In this document: piece by piece, positions 1 through 8,295 of the stretch
Position numbering within the stretch: position 1 is the first letter of the stretch
Layout: each line of letters starts with the position of its first letter
Assembly (NCBI GenBank): GCA_035910535.1
Contig: JAMHXF010000062.1
Coordinates: 1-64,000 of the forward strand
Length of the DNA: 64,000 nt
Reading direction: 5' to 3'
From: Archangium_A sp035910535
GTDB taxonomy: Bacteria; Myxococcota; Myxococcia; Myxococcales; Myxococcaceae
The notes under the pieces: model-generated
The model's database searches: none
What the model was told of the DNA's origin: nothing
Seen by the model: the letters and a program-made list of their open reading frames with translations, nothing else
Translations under genes and position numbers: made by a program

Positions 1-567
1 GCCCTTCTCGAGAATGAAGGCGGTGATGCCCTTCTGCTTCTTGCTGGCGTCGGTGACGGCGAGCACCACGAAGACGTCACCCACGGTGCCCTGCGTGATG
101 AACATCTTCGAGCCGTTGAGCAGCCACGTGTCGCCCTGCTTCACCGCCGTGGTCTTCATGCCGGCCGAGTCGCTGCCGCTGCCCGGCTCCGTCAGCGCCC
201 ACGCGCCGAGCCATTCGCCGGTGGCGAGCTTCGGAAGGTACTTCTGCTTTTGCGCGGCGTTGCCGGCGACACGAATGTGCGAGGTGCCGAGGCCGTTGTG
301 CGAGGCGACAGTCAACGCGAGCGAGCCGTCGTAGCGGGCGATCTCTTCGACCACCACGGCCACCGCGAGCGCGCCCATGCCTGCGCCGCCGAACTCTTCG
401 CTGATGCGAATGCCCATGAGGCCGAGCTGGCCGAGCTCACGAACGATCTCGAGCGGAAACTTCTCCGAATGATCCCAGTCGCGCGCCTTTTCCTTCACGC
501 GCTTCTCGCAGAAATCGCGAACGGTCTTCTTCATCGCCTGGATGTCTTCGGGAAGTTCGAATTCCAT
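1..567 (-). CDS. Acyl-CoA dehydrogenase, N-terminal part (runs off left edge)
   Basis: FAD-dependent first step of acyl-CoA beta-oxidation or a branched-chain/short-chain equivalent. The 189 visible residues begin MEFELPEDIQAM at 567 and are open at position 1. They cover the N-terminal helical domain and the start of the middle beta domain, including the flavin-contacting block WALTEPGSGSD (about residues 130-140) and the MFITQG segment. The C-terminal domain with the catalytic base lies outside, so chain-length class cannot be called. It is divergent from the DUF455 gene at 658. The enoyl-CoA hydratase at 2231-2998 could serve the next pathway step, but it is not in the same transcript. Confidence 0.93.
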   Translation of the reverse strand, partial: MEFELPEDIQAMKKTVRDFCEKRVKEKARDWDHSEKFPLEIVRELGQLGLMGIRISEEFGGAGMGALAVAVVVEEIARYDGSLALTVASHNGLGTSHIRVAGNAAQKQKYLPKLATGEWLGAWALTEPGSGSDSAGMKTTAVKQGDTWLLNGSKMFITQGTVGDVFVVLAVTDASKKQKGITAFILEKG

Positions 568-657
568 GCGCGCGCGTATACAGAGTCAGGCGCGTCGTGA
601 CACGTCTCGTTGCGACGTATTTTCCGTAGTGAACGAGTGGGATTTATCGAGCGCGCG

Positions 658-1425
658 ATGCAGCTGACAGATGGCACCGTGGAACATTGGGCGTGGCGCT
701 ACGTGAGCACGACGGAGCTCGCGGTGAAGCTGCGCCCGCCGGCTCCACCGACGGTATGGAGCGGTGAAGGCATGCGGCTCGACGCTCCGGGTCGCCCGGT
801 TGAATTGGTGCAGCGAGAGGGCCGCCACAAGACCCCGAAGGATCTCAAGGTCACCGCGAAGCGCGCCGAGCTGCTGCACACGTTTCTGCATCACGAGCTG
901 CAGGCCGCAGAGTTGATGGCGTGGGCGCTGCTCGCATTTCCTGAAGCGCCGGCGGCGTTTCGTCGCGGGCTGCTGGGCATCTGCCGCGATGAGCAACGGC
1001 ACCTCGGGCTGTACGCAGCGCACCTCGAGACGCTGGGCTTTCCGTTCGGCTCGTTTCAGATCAACGACTGGTTCTGGCGACGCGTGCCCTGCGAGACGCC
1101 GACGATCTTCGTGGCGCGAATGGCCATCGGCTTCGAGGGCGGCAACCTCGATCACGGCGCGCGCTTCACCGCGGCGTTCGCAGAAGCAGGTGACGCGCGC
1201 GCGGCCGAGATTCAGGCGCAGATCACCGAAGAGGAGATCTCCCACGCGGCCTTTGGCCTGCACTGGTTTCGCGAGTTCACCGGCGGCCTCGACTTCGAGA
1301 CGTGGAGCGCGATGTTGCCCAGGCCGCTCAGCCCGCAGATGACGCGCGGCACCACGATGAACCACGAGGCGCGATTGCGTGCGGGCTTCACGCCGGACTT
1401 CCTCGCGGCGTTGGAGAAATTTTGA
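658..1425 (+). CDS. DUF455 ferritin-like di-iron family protein
   Basis: Ferritin-like four-helix protein of the DUF455 type. Helix motifs with paired acidic and His residues suit a di-iron site: HHELQAAELMAWAL, CRDEQRHLGLY and ITEEEISHAAFGLHW. Function is unknown; related ferritin-like folds include tRNA hydroxylase MiaE and ferritins. I chose ATG 658 (MQLTDGTVEHW). In-frame GTG 637 and TTG 610 upstream would add 7 or 16 residues, and no start has a convincing ribosome site. Its TGA overlaps the TTG start of the ATP-grasp gene at 1422, so the two are translationally coupled and probably act together. Confidence 0.75.
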   Translation: MQLTDGTVEHWAWRYVSTTELAVKLRPPAPPTVWSGEGMRLDAPGRPVELVQREGRHKTPKDLKVTAKRAELLHTFLHHELQAAELMAWALLAFPEAPAAFRRGLLGICRDEQRHLGLYAAHLETLGFPFGSFQINDWFWRRVPCETPTIFVARMAIGFEGGNLDHGARFTAAFAEAGDARAAEIQAQITEEEISHAAFGLHWFREFTGGLDFETWSAMLPRPLSPQMTRGTTMNHEARLRAGFTPDFLAALEKF

Positions 1426-2246
1426 ACGTCTGGGTGCTGAACCTCGACGCTGAAGACGAGCTCGCGTTGGGCGGGCGCGCGCACACGCCAGGTCGCGTGA
1501 TGGAAGAGCGAATTCGCGGCCTGCTCCCGCGCCTCGCCGCGCTCGTGCGAGACGAATTCACGCTCTACCCGCTCGCGGCGAGAGGGGTGGGCGACGTCAT
1601 CGGCCGCGCCTGGTGCCCGACACGCTGGGCCCTGAAGACGATGCACGACGCAGGCGTCACGCCAGCGCCGCACCCGTCGATGGAAGTGCTCTGCCGAGTG
1701 AACCACCGACGCTTCAGCGCCGAGTTGGGCCAGCACCTGCCCGGTGCGCACTACGTCGAGTCGCTGACGTCACTCCCGCCCGGCCAATGGCTCTTGAAAC
1801 GTCCTTACGGCTACGCAGGTCGCGGCCGCCGCAAGGTGACGGGAGGCGCGTTCACGCCCGCAGACGAAGCCTTCATCGCCGCGTCGAGCGACGGCCTTCA
1901 AGTCGAACCGTGGGTCGAACGCGTTCTCGACTGCGCGCAACACGGCTGGCTGGAACCGAGCGGAGACTTCACGCTGGGCCAACCCACCGTGCAGCACGTC
2001 GACGAACACGGCGCATGGCAAGCAACCGAAGTCGCTCCAAACCTGAAGGAAGCTCCACTTCTTCACGCCGAAGCAACGCGCGTCGCGCACGCACTCCACG
2101 CCGCCGGCTACTTCGGGCCGTTCAACCTCGACGGCTACCGTTGGCGCGCAGAAGACGGCACCGAGCACTTCCAGCCGCGCAGTGAAATCAACGCGCGGTT
2201 CTCGATGGGCTGGGCCATTGGAATGGGCGACTACCGACCTCGATAG
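1422..2246 (+). CDS. ATP-grasp-like protein coupled to the DUF455 gene
   Basis: 274-residue protein resembling ATP-grasp ligases. A Lys/Gly-rich nucleotide-binding loop (LLKRPYGYAGRGRRKV, about residues 126-141) is followed by an acidic segment and a C-terminal EINARFSMGW motif, matching the E-x-N metal-ligand strand of the fold. The substrate is unknown. The start is TTG 1422, chosen because it overlaps the upstream TGA (TTGA) and has GGAG at 1413-1416; GTG 1434 is the alternative. The 3' end overlaps the convergent enoyl-CoA hydratase by 16 bp. Coupling to a ferritin-like protein suggests a two-step modification, which is inference only. Confidence 0.65.
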   Translation: MNVWVLNLDAEDELALGGRAHTPGRVMEERIRGLLPRLAALVRDEFTLYPLAARGVGDVIGRAWCPTRWALKTMHDAGVTPAPHPSMEVLCRVNHRRFSAELGQHLPGAHYVESLTSLPPGQWLLKRPYGYAGRGRRKVTGGAFTPADEAFIAASSDGLQVEPWVERVLDCAQHGWLEPSGDFTLGQPTVQHVDEHGAWQATEVAPNLKEAPLLHAEATRVAHALHAAGYFGPFNLDGYRWRAEDGTEHFQPRSEINARFSMGWAIGMGDYRPR

Positions 2247-2998
2247 ATCGGTGCGCGCTTCTCAGCGAAGGCCTTCAACCCTTCGAGCCTGTCTTCCGTG
2301 CCGAGCGTCAGCGCGTACTTGTCCTGCTCCAGCGCGAGTGCGTCATCGAGCCCGAGGTGAGCGCCTTCGTCGATCGCGTGCTTGGCCAGCGCGACGGCGA
2401 TCGGCGCGTTCTCACAGATCTGCTTCGCGAGCGTCTCTGCGTCTTCAAGCGTGCCGACGCGCGTCGCGAGCCCGAGCGACACTGCTTCTTCTGCGGCCAC
2501 GCGGCGACCAGTGAGAATGAGCTCCTTGGCGACGCCCTTCCCCACCAGCCGCGGCAGCCGCTGCGTTCCACCTGCGCCGGGGATGATGCCGAGCTTCACT
2601 TCGGTCAGGCCCATCTCCGCCGTCGGAGCGATCACACGCAAGTCGCAGCACAACGACAGCTCGGTGCCGCCGCCGAACGCGACGCCGTTGATGAACCCGA
2701 TGAAGACCGTGTCTGACAACTCGAGCGCTCTGAAAATGCGACGCACCTGCTCGAGGAACACGGGCACCTCTTCGGGCTTCATGGTGGCGCGCTCCTTCAA
2801 GTCGGCGCCGGCACAGAACGCCTTGTCGCCCGCGCCGCGCAACACAACCGCGCGCACAGCTCGATCTGCACCCGACACGCGGCGAACGTTCTCGCCGAGC
2901 TCCTTCACCATCGCCTTCGAGAGCGCGTTGCGACGAGCCTCGCCGTTGATGGTCCACACTTCGTAAGCGCCCTTCGCGTCGATGCTGATCTCGCTCAT
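2231..2998 (-). CDS. Enoyl-CoA hydratase/isomerase family protein
   Basis: Crotonase-fold protein of 255 residues, the usual family length. It shows the oxyanion-hole segment KAFCAGADLKER, the second oxyanion glycine block NGVAFGGGTELSLCCDLR, and the catalytic region LTEVKLGIIPGAGGTQRLPR with the two Glu positions (in EVKLG and GGTEL) expected of a hydratase. The C-terminal trimerisation helix ends KRAPIYRGR. It probably hydrates trans-2-enoyl-CoA; methylglutaconyl-CoA hydratase is a possible narrower identity because of the general AUH-like pattern. It is monocistronic, transcribed divergently from the Tim44-like gene at 3059. Confidence 0.9.
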   Translation of the reverse strand: MSEISIDAKGAYEVWTINGEARRNALSKAMVKELGENVRRVSGADRAVRAVVLRGAGDKAFCAGADLKERATMKPEEVPVFLEQVRRIFRALELSDTVFIGFINGVAFGGGTELSLCCDLRVIAPTAEMGLTEVKLGIIPGAGGTQRLPRLVGKGVAKELILTGRRVAAEEAVSLGLATRVGTLEDAETLAKQICENAPIAVALAKHAIDEGAHLGLDDALALEQDKYALTLGTEDRLEGLKAFAEKRAPIYRGR

Positions 2999-3058
2999 GT
3001 GCGCTGCCTAGCAGGCACGTGCTGAAATCGGGACCGTGTTGGGTAAGTTGCGCGCGAC

Positions 3059-4846
3059 ATGCAGGCCCTCATTCGGATTCCGTACGTCGTCATCTTCGTC
3101 GCTGCGTCGGCGCTCGCGCGCATCGGCGGTGGCGAGAGCTTCAACTCCGGCAACGGCTCGTCTGACAGCGACGGTGGAGGCGACGGCGGCGCGATCGCCG
3201 AGTTGTTGATCTGGTTGGTGATTCGCCACCCGACCATCGGCATTCCCGTCGCGATCGCGGTCGTCGGCTACTACGTCTACATGAAGTCGAAGGTCGGCGA
3301 CGCGAGCACGCGCAAGGCGATCGACCGCGCTGAATCAGAGCGACGCACGCAGGTCAGCGCCGGCGCCGTCGAGGGCTGGGTGACCGCGCTCACGTCGAAA
3401 GACCCGGGCTTCGATCTCCTCAAGCTGTTCGACCGCACGCGCCGCCAGTTCATCGAACTGCAAGACGCCTGGTTCAAACGAAACCTCGAGCCGGTGCGCA
3501 AATACCTGAGCGACGCCACCTTCCAGCGCCTCGTCGTGCAGTTGAAGTTGCTGGAGCTCAACGGCGTGCGCGACGCCATCGCCGACCCCGTGGTGCTCGA
3601 CATGCAGATCATCGGGCTCGAGCAGAACGACTCGTTCGACAGCATTCACGTTCGCGTCACCGCCGACCTGAAAGACACCGACGCGCCTTCGACCGCGACC
3701 GACGAAGAGGCGCTGGCGCTCGCGCGAAAGCAGAAGCCCGATCGCTTCACCGAAGTGTGGACGTTCGTTCGTAAGCCCGGCGCACAGACGAAGGTCGACG
3801 GCGACGTGAGCCAGGGCAAGTGCCCGAACTGCGGCGCTCCATTCACCGGCGGCGCGGCGAATACGTGCGAGTTCTGCGGCGCGATCGTCAACAGCGGCAA
3901 CTACGACTGGGTGCTCTCGGAGATCACCCAGGGCAGCCAGCACCAGCCACACCCCATGCTCCCCGATGGCTTCGCGAAGGCCCGCCAGACCGACGCGTCG
4001 CTCACCACCGAAGCGCTCGAAGATCGCGCGTCGCTCGTGTTCTGGAAGTGGGTCGAAGCGCAGTCGCTCGGAGATCAAAGCAAGCTCGCCAAGGTCGCCC
4101 TGCCCGCCTTCGCCGCCGGCGTTCAGAAGCGCGCGTTCCGTGAGTGCGCGGTGGGCGCGGTGAACACGCAGCAGCTCACGCAGCAGAACGGGAAAGACGT
4201 GGCCGCCGTCGAGCTCAAGTGGAGCGCGAAGATCGCCGGAGGCGCGTCGCAGCCGCTGCGCTACGTGATGCTGCTCGAGCGCGCGTCGGGCGCGAAGACC
4301 AGCGACGACCACGGCATGTCGACGAACCGCTGCTCGCAATGCGGCGCGCCGCTCACCGACAACGGGCAGCCCACCTGTGAGTTCTGCGGCAACGCGCTGG
4401 CGAGCGGAGATCACGACTGGGTGCTGCGCGATCTCGGGAGCTGGGAATGGTGGCGCAGCCTCGGCGGAACGCCGGCGACTTCTCGCGCTGCGCCGGCCGC
4501 CGCGCGCGTGCCCGATCGCGAAGAGCGTGAACGCCTCGTCTACCTGATGGCGGTGATGGCGAAGGCCGACGGCGTGGTCGACGAGAGCGAGCTCAAGCTC
4601 TTGAAGATGGCCTCGGAGCGCTGGGGCGTACCGTGGGCCAACGTCGAGCTCGCGCTCAACGCGAGCGGTGATTCGTTGTTCGGCAAGTTGATCGTTCGTG
4701 GCTCGGTCGAAGCAGAGTCATTCATGCGCGAGCTGGTGCAGGTCGCCATGGCCGACGGGAAGATCGACGCCAGAGAGCGCAAGCTGCTCGCGAGCGCCGC
4801 CAACCACCTGGGCCTGACGCCGCGCTTCAATGAGTTCGTGAAGTGA
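3059..4846 (+). CDS. Tim44-like / double zinc-ribbon / TerB-like protein
   Basis: 595-residue membrane-anchored protein. There is an N-terminal hydrophobic segment, a low-complexity Gly/Ser/Asp stretch, then a second hydrophobic segment near residues 45-75. Two copies of a unit follow: a Tim44-like alpha/beta domain (about 95-250 and 310-420), each closed by a four-Cys zinc ribbon (CPNCG/CEFCG at 255 and 270; CSQCG/CEFCG at 425 and 440) and a DWVL tetrapeptide. Residues from about 480 form an alpha-helical TerB-like domain (MAVMAKADGVVDESE and VAMADGKIDARE repeats). The role is unknown. The stop overlaps the next start at 4843 (GTGA). Confidence 0.75.
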   Translation: MQALIRIPYVVIFVAASALARIGGGESFNSGNGSSDSDGGGDGGAIAELLIWLVIRHPTIGIPVAIAVVGYYVYMKSKVGDASTRKAIDRAESERRTQVSAGAVEGWVTALTSKDPGFDLLKLFDRTRRQFIELQDAWFKRNLEPVRKYLSDATFQRLVVQLKLLELNGVRDAIADPVVLDMQIIGLEQNDSFDSIHVRVTADLKDTDAPSTATDEEALALARKQKPDRFTEVWTFVRKPGAQTKVDGDVSQGKCPNCGAPFTGGAANTCEFCGAIVNSGNYDWVLSEITQGSQHQPHPMLPDGFAKARQTDASLTTEALEDRASLVFWKWVEAQSLGDQSKLAKVALPAFAAGVQKRAFRECAVGAVNTQQLTQQNGKDVAAVELKWSAKIAGGASQPLRYVMLLERASGAKTSDDHGMSTNRCSQCGAPLTDNGQPTCEFCGNALASGDHDWVLRDLGSWEWWRSLGGTPATSRAAPAAARVPDREERERLVYLMAVMAKADGVVDESELKLLKMASERWGVPWANVELALNASGDSLFGKLIVRGSVEAESFMRELVQVAMADGKIDARERKLLASAANHLGLTPRFNEFVK

Positions 4847-5313
4847 CCCTGCTCGCCGTACTTCTGCTGGCCGCCACGCCGGCGCCGCACGATCACTTCG
4901 AGCCCGGGGCGATCTTCTCGATTCCGCACGTGGCGGTGCAGTTCAGCGAACGCGAGCAGCTCGGCTTCATCGTCACGTTGCCGTGGGCGATTCGTATGAA
5001 GACGCCGAGCGACAAGCCCTTCATGCCGCGCGTGTTCGTCGTCGAAGGCGGCGTGCTCATCGCGAAAGAGACCGCATTCAAGGGCCGCGTCGGCCTGCGG
5101 TGGCTCTACCCGATCACGTCGTGGCTCGAGGCGGGGGCCGGGTTCGGGCTCACCGGCGAGCTCGGCACCACGGCGCTCATGGCCTCGAGCTTCGAGGTGC
5201 TCGCCCGCTTCGGCAGCGGGCCCATCGGCTACGGGACGATCTTCGGCCGCTCGGAGCTGCGGCTCGACGGCTCGTCGGCGTGGATTGCGGGTCTCGGCTT
5301 CGCGTTCTGGTGA
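4843..5313 (+). CDS. Small secreted or outer-membrane-like protein, unknown function
   Basis: 156 residues. A short hydrophobic leader (MTLLAVLLLAATPAPHDH) looks like a signal peptide. The rest alternates polar and aromatic/glycine residues (GVLIAKET, LEAGAGFGLTGELG, ELRLDGSSAWIAGLGFAFW) and ends in a C-terminal Phe-x-Trp, which fits a small beta-barrel or periplasmic beta protein. No family is recognised. The GTG start overlaps the upstream stop and its own stop overlaps the GTG of the polymerase gene, so it sits in the middle of a three-gene coupled unit. This arrangement suggests co-translation rather than a shared reaction. Confidence 0.6.
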   Translation: MTLLAVLLLAATPAPHDHFEPGAIFSIPHVAVQFSEREQLGFIVTLPWAIRMKTPSDKPFMPRVFVVEGGVLIAKETAFKGRVGLRWLYPITSWLEAGAGFGLTGELGTTALMASSFEVLARFGSGPIGYGTIFGRSELRLDGSSAWIAGLGFAFW

Positions 5314-7610
5314 CGCACGTGGAGCCCATTCACGCCTTCGTGCTCTCGATTGATTGGCGCGACACGGCGCGCGGCCTCGAGCTGACGATGTGGGCCTCGA
5401 GCCCGAAGCACGGCGTCGTCTGCGCGTTGTTCACCGGCCAGGAAGCCGTGATGTTCGTGCCGCGTCACGCCGAAACGCAGGCAGGGCGACGTGTCTCGCG
5501 CGAGCTCAAGACGCTGCAAGGCACGCCGGTCGACGCGGTGTACTTCAAGAGTCAGCGCGCGCTTCAAGACGAGCGGGCGCGCATTCGTTCGAGCGGCGGC
5601 GTCACGCTCGAGTCAGATCTCAAGCCCACCAACCGCTTCGCCATGGAGCGCTTTCTCAAAGGCGGCGTGACCCTGGTTGGCCGCGCCACCGAGCGTCACG
5701 GCGTGCTGCGGCTGACGAACCCCACGGTGAAGCCAGTCGAGGTGACGCCGCAGCTGCGGACGCTCTCGCTCGACATCGAGACCGACGGCTGGGACGGCCC
5801 TGTGCTTTCGGTGGCGCTGGCGTCGGACGACTCCGAGCACGTCTTCATCACGGGCACGGAGATCTCGGCGCCGGGCATCACCTGGTTCGAGTCAGAAGCC
5901 GCGATGCTCACGGCCGTCTTCGCCGACCTCCGCCGCCTCGACCCCGACGCGTTGCTCGGCTGGAACGTCGTCGACTTCGACCTGCGCGTGCTGGGCGAGC
6001 GCTGCGCCGCGCTGGGTGTTCCCTTTCTCATCGGCCGCGCGGGAGAGACAGCGCGGGTGCTGGTCGGCGACGGGCCGCAGTCGGTTTCAATCGCGCGCGT
6101 GCCGGGGCGCGTGGTGCTCGACGGCGTGGCGACGCTGCGAAACGCGTCGTGGGCGTTCGAGCGCTACACCCTGGAGCACGTCGCGCAGACGCTGCTCGGG
6201 CGGGGAAAGAAGCGCGACGCGAGCGTCAACGCGCTCACTGAGATTCGGCGCATGTACCGCGAAGCGCCCCTCGAGCTCGCCGCGTACAACCTCGAAGACG
6301 CGCGCCTCGTTCGCGACATCTTCGCGAAAGGAAAGCTGATCGACTTTCTCGTCGCGCGCACGCGGCTGACCGGGCTGTTGCTCGACCGCCAGGGCGGCTC
6401 GGTGGCCGCGTTTGACTACCTCTACCTGCCGAAGCTGCACCGCCGCGGGTACGTCGCGCCTGACGTCGGAGCGCTCGAGCCCGCTGCGTCACCCGGCGGG
6501 CACGTGCTCGACAGCGTGCCGGGGTTGATGCGCAACGTCGCGTCGTTCGACTTCCGTTCGCTGTACCCGAGCATCATTCGCACCTTTCAGATCGACCCGC
6601 TCGGCCTCTGGGTTCAAGGCGTGAAGCCGGTCGACGGGTTCGAAGGTGCGCGCTTCGCCCGCGCGGGCGGCATTCTCCCGGAGCTGATTTCGGCGCTGCA
6701 CGACGAGCGCACCCGCGCGCGTGAGTCGGGCAACGACACGCTGTCGACGGCCATCAAGATCTTCATGAACTCGTTCTACGGAGTGCTGGGCACGCCGGGG
6801 TCACGCTTCTTCGACCCACGACTGGCGAGCTCTGTCACGCGGCGCGGCCACGAGATCATCGAGCGCTCGAAGCAGTTCTTCGAAGCGCGTGGCCACCAGG
6901 TCATCTACGGCGACACCGACTCGCTCTTCGTTCGACTGCCCGACTCGCTCGACGAGGCCACCGCGCGCTCCGAGGGCGCTCGTCTGGCGGCGGAGATCAA
7001 CACGTATTGGAAAAATCGCATCGCCGAAGAGCACGACCTCGAGAGCTTCCTCGAGATGCGCTTCGACGCGCTCTACCTGCGCTTCTTGATGCCCTCGCTG
7101 CGTGGCGAAGATCGTCGCGGGAGCAAGAAACGCTACGCGGGGCTCGCCGACGGGCGCCTCGTGATTCGCGGCCTCGAAGCGGTGCGCACCGACTGGACGC
7201 CGCTCGCGCGCGAAGCGCAGCGGGAGCTGCTGGCGCGGGTGTTCAACGATCAACCATGGGAGCCGTGGCTCGTGTCTCTGCGCGCGCAGGTCTTGAGCGG
7301 GCAGCTCGACGACAAGCTCGTGTACCGACGCAGGCTCCGCCGCGACGTCGACGCATACGAGTCGTCGTCACCGCACGTGAGGGCCGCGCGCATGGTGGCT
7401 GAAAGAGATGACGCTGACGACGCGCCGGTCTCCGAAGTCGAATACCTCATGACTTCGCGCGGCGCTCAGCCGCTGGGTCAACTCACGGCGCCCATCGACT
7501 ACGCGCACTACCTCGACAAGCAGCTCGCGCCTGCGCTCGACGTGGTGCTCACGCAGCTCGGCACCAGCTGGGACCGCCTCGCCGGAGAGCAGCTCCAGCT
7601 CTTCGAGTGA
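5310..7610 (+). CDS. polB: DNA polymerase II (family B)
   Basis: Family B DNA polymerase of 766 residues (E. coli Pol II has 783). The 3'-5' exonuclease motifs are intact: Exo I LSLDIETDG, Exo II GWNVVDFDLRVL, Exo III YNLEDARLV. The polymerase motifs are also intact: A FDFRSLYPSII, B KIFMNSFYGVLG, C YGDTDSLFV. It should therefore be an accurate polymerase with proofreading, of the kind used in repair and restart after damage. The GTG start at 5310 is chosen because it overlaps the previous TGA (GTGA); an in-frame GTG at 5319 is possible. It ends one base before the convergent lipoprotein gene's end. No LexA box was recognised upstream. Confidence 0.93.
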   Translation: MTHVEPIHAFVLSIDWRDTARGLELTMWASSPKHGVVCALFTGQEAVMFVPRHAETQAGRRVSRELKTLQGTPVDAVYFKSQRALQDERARIRSSGGVTLESDLKPTNRFAMERFLKGGVTLVGRATERHGVLRLTNPTVKPVEVTPQLRTLSLDIETDGWDGPVLSVALASDDSEHVFITGTEISAPGITWFESEAAMLTAVFADLRRLDPDALLGWNVVDFDLRVLGERCAALGVPFLIGRAGETARVLVGDGPQSVSIARVPGRVVLDGVATLRNASWAFERYTLEHVAQTLLGRGKKRDASVNALTEIRRMYREAPLELAAYNLEDARLVRDIFAKGKLIDFLVARTRLTGLLLDRQGGSVAAFDYLYLPKLHRRGYVAPDVGALEPAASPGGHVLDSVPGLMRNVASFDFRSLYPSIIRTFQIDPLGLWVQGVKPVDGFEGARFARAGGILPELISALHDERTRARESGNDTLSTAIKIFMNSFYGVLGTPGSRFFDPRLASSVTRRGHEIIERSKQFFEARGHQVIYGDTDSLFVRLPDSLDEATARSEGARLAAEINTYWKNRIAEEHDLESFLEMRFDALYLRFLMPSLRGEDRRGSKKRYAGLADGRLVIRGLEAVRTDWTPLAREAQRELLARVFNDQPWEPWLVSLRAQVLSGQLDDKLVYRRRLRRDVDAYESSSPHVRAARMVAERDDADDAPVSEVEYLMTSRGAQPLGQLTAPIDYAHYLDKQLAPALDVVLTQLGTSWDRLAGEQLQLFE

Positions 7611-7611
7611 C

Positions 7612-7998
7612 CTACTCGAGCGCGGCGATTCGCCAGCCTTGCGGCTCGAGCACCAACTGCAGCGCCCTTCCCTGTGCGAGGGGCAACGTCGAACCCTGCT
7701 GCGCGACGACGAACGCGTCGCCCCGGTGGCTCCGCAGCAACGCCACGCGATCGACGGCGCGTGGGTCGACTTCAAAGTCACGCGCGAGCTGCGCGCCGTC
7801 GTAGCGATCGCGCCACGACTTCGAGAGCCACTGCAGCGCGTCGTCGAAGCGCTGTGTTTCAACGGCATGAAGAAACGCGTCGAGCACCGCGCGCTGTTCT
7901 GCCGCTGGGTCGACGTGCGGCGTTTCAGGCGGAGTCTCTCGGAGCGGCGGCGTCGTTGCGCAGCTCGTCGCGAGCGCGGCAACGAGCCACCACTTCAC
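7612..7998 (-). CDS. Small lipoprotein, unknown function
   Basis: 128 residues starting MKWWLVAALATSCAT, a lipoprotein signal with Cys13 as the likely lipidated residue. The mature part (residues 30-128) holds a helical segment (AVLDAFLHAVETQRFDDALQWLS) and a beta-rich end, in the manner of small NTF2-like or DUF4878-type secreted domains; that comparison is weak. The start is GTG 7998, which overlaps the stop of the gene upstream at 7995 (GTGA), so both are probably one transcript. No function is proposed. Confidence 0.65.
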   Translation of the reverse strand: MKWWLVAALATSCATTPPLRETPPETPHVDPAAEQRAVLDAFLHAVETQRFDDALQWLSKSWRDRYDGAQLARDFEVDPRAVDRVALLRSHRGDAFVVAQQGSTLPLAQGRALQLVLEPQGWRIAALE

Positions 7999-8246
7999 GG
8001 CGCACCGGCATCAAGCGCGAGGAACACGCGCTTCGTCATCGGCAGGTTGGCGCGACGAATCTGCATCACGGGGGTCAGCACCACGTTCTCCGTCGGCCGC
8101 GCGGCCGGCGGAGGCGCGACGATCACCGGCTGGACAGGCGCAGCGGGAGAAGGAGGCGTCACCTCCGGCTCTTTCGGCTTCCACACCGACAGAATGATGA
8201 CCGTGACAACGAAGGCTACGACTGCACCGAGGGCTACCTGCCGCAT
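7995..8246 (-). CDS. Small single-pass membrane protein, unknown function
   Basis: 83 residues. The N-terminus MRQVALGAVVAFVVTVIILSVW is a single membrane helix with little ahead of it. It is followed by a proline-rich spacer (KPKEPEVTPPSPAAPVQP) and a short tail. This looks like a membrane-anchored periplasmic peptide. ATG 8246 is preferred because the hydrophobic stretch starts there; an in-frame ATG at 8297 would extend it by 17 residues but would overlap the divergent hutU start codon. It is coupled to the lipoprotein gene that follows. No family is recognised. Confidence 0.5.
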   Translation of the reverse strand: MRQVALGAVVAFVVTVIILSVWKPKEPEVTPPSPAAPVQPVIVAPPPAARPTENVVLTPVMQIRRANLPMTKRVFLALDAGAP

Positions 8247-8295
8247 GAGAACGCGCTTACCCGATGCCTGAAGCGCTGGTCTATACCCGCGCGCC

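Noticed and set aside
586..1365. Long minus-strand reading frame opposite the DUF455 gene
   Set aside because: Arg/Ala/His-rich shadow translation typical of the antisense frame of GC-rich genes; the plus-strand frame has ferritin-like motifs.
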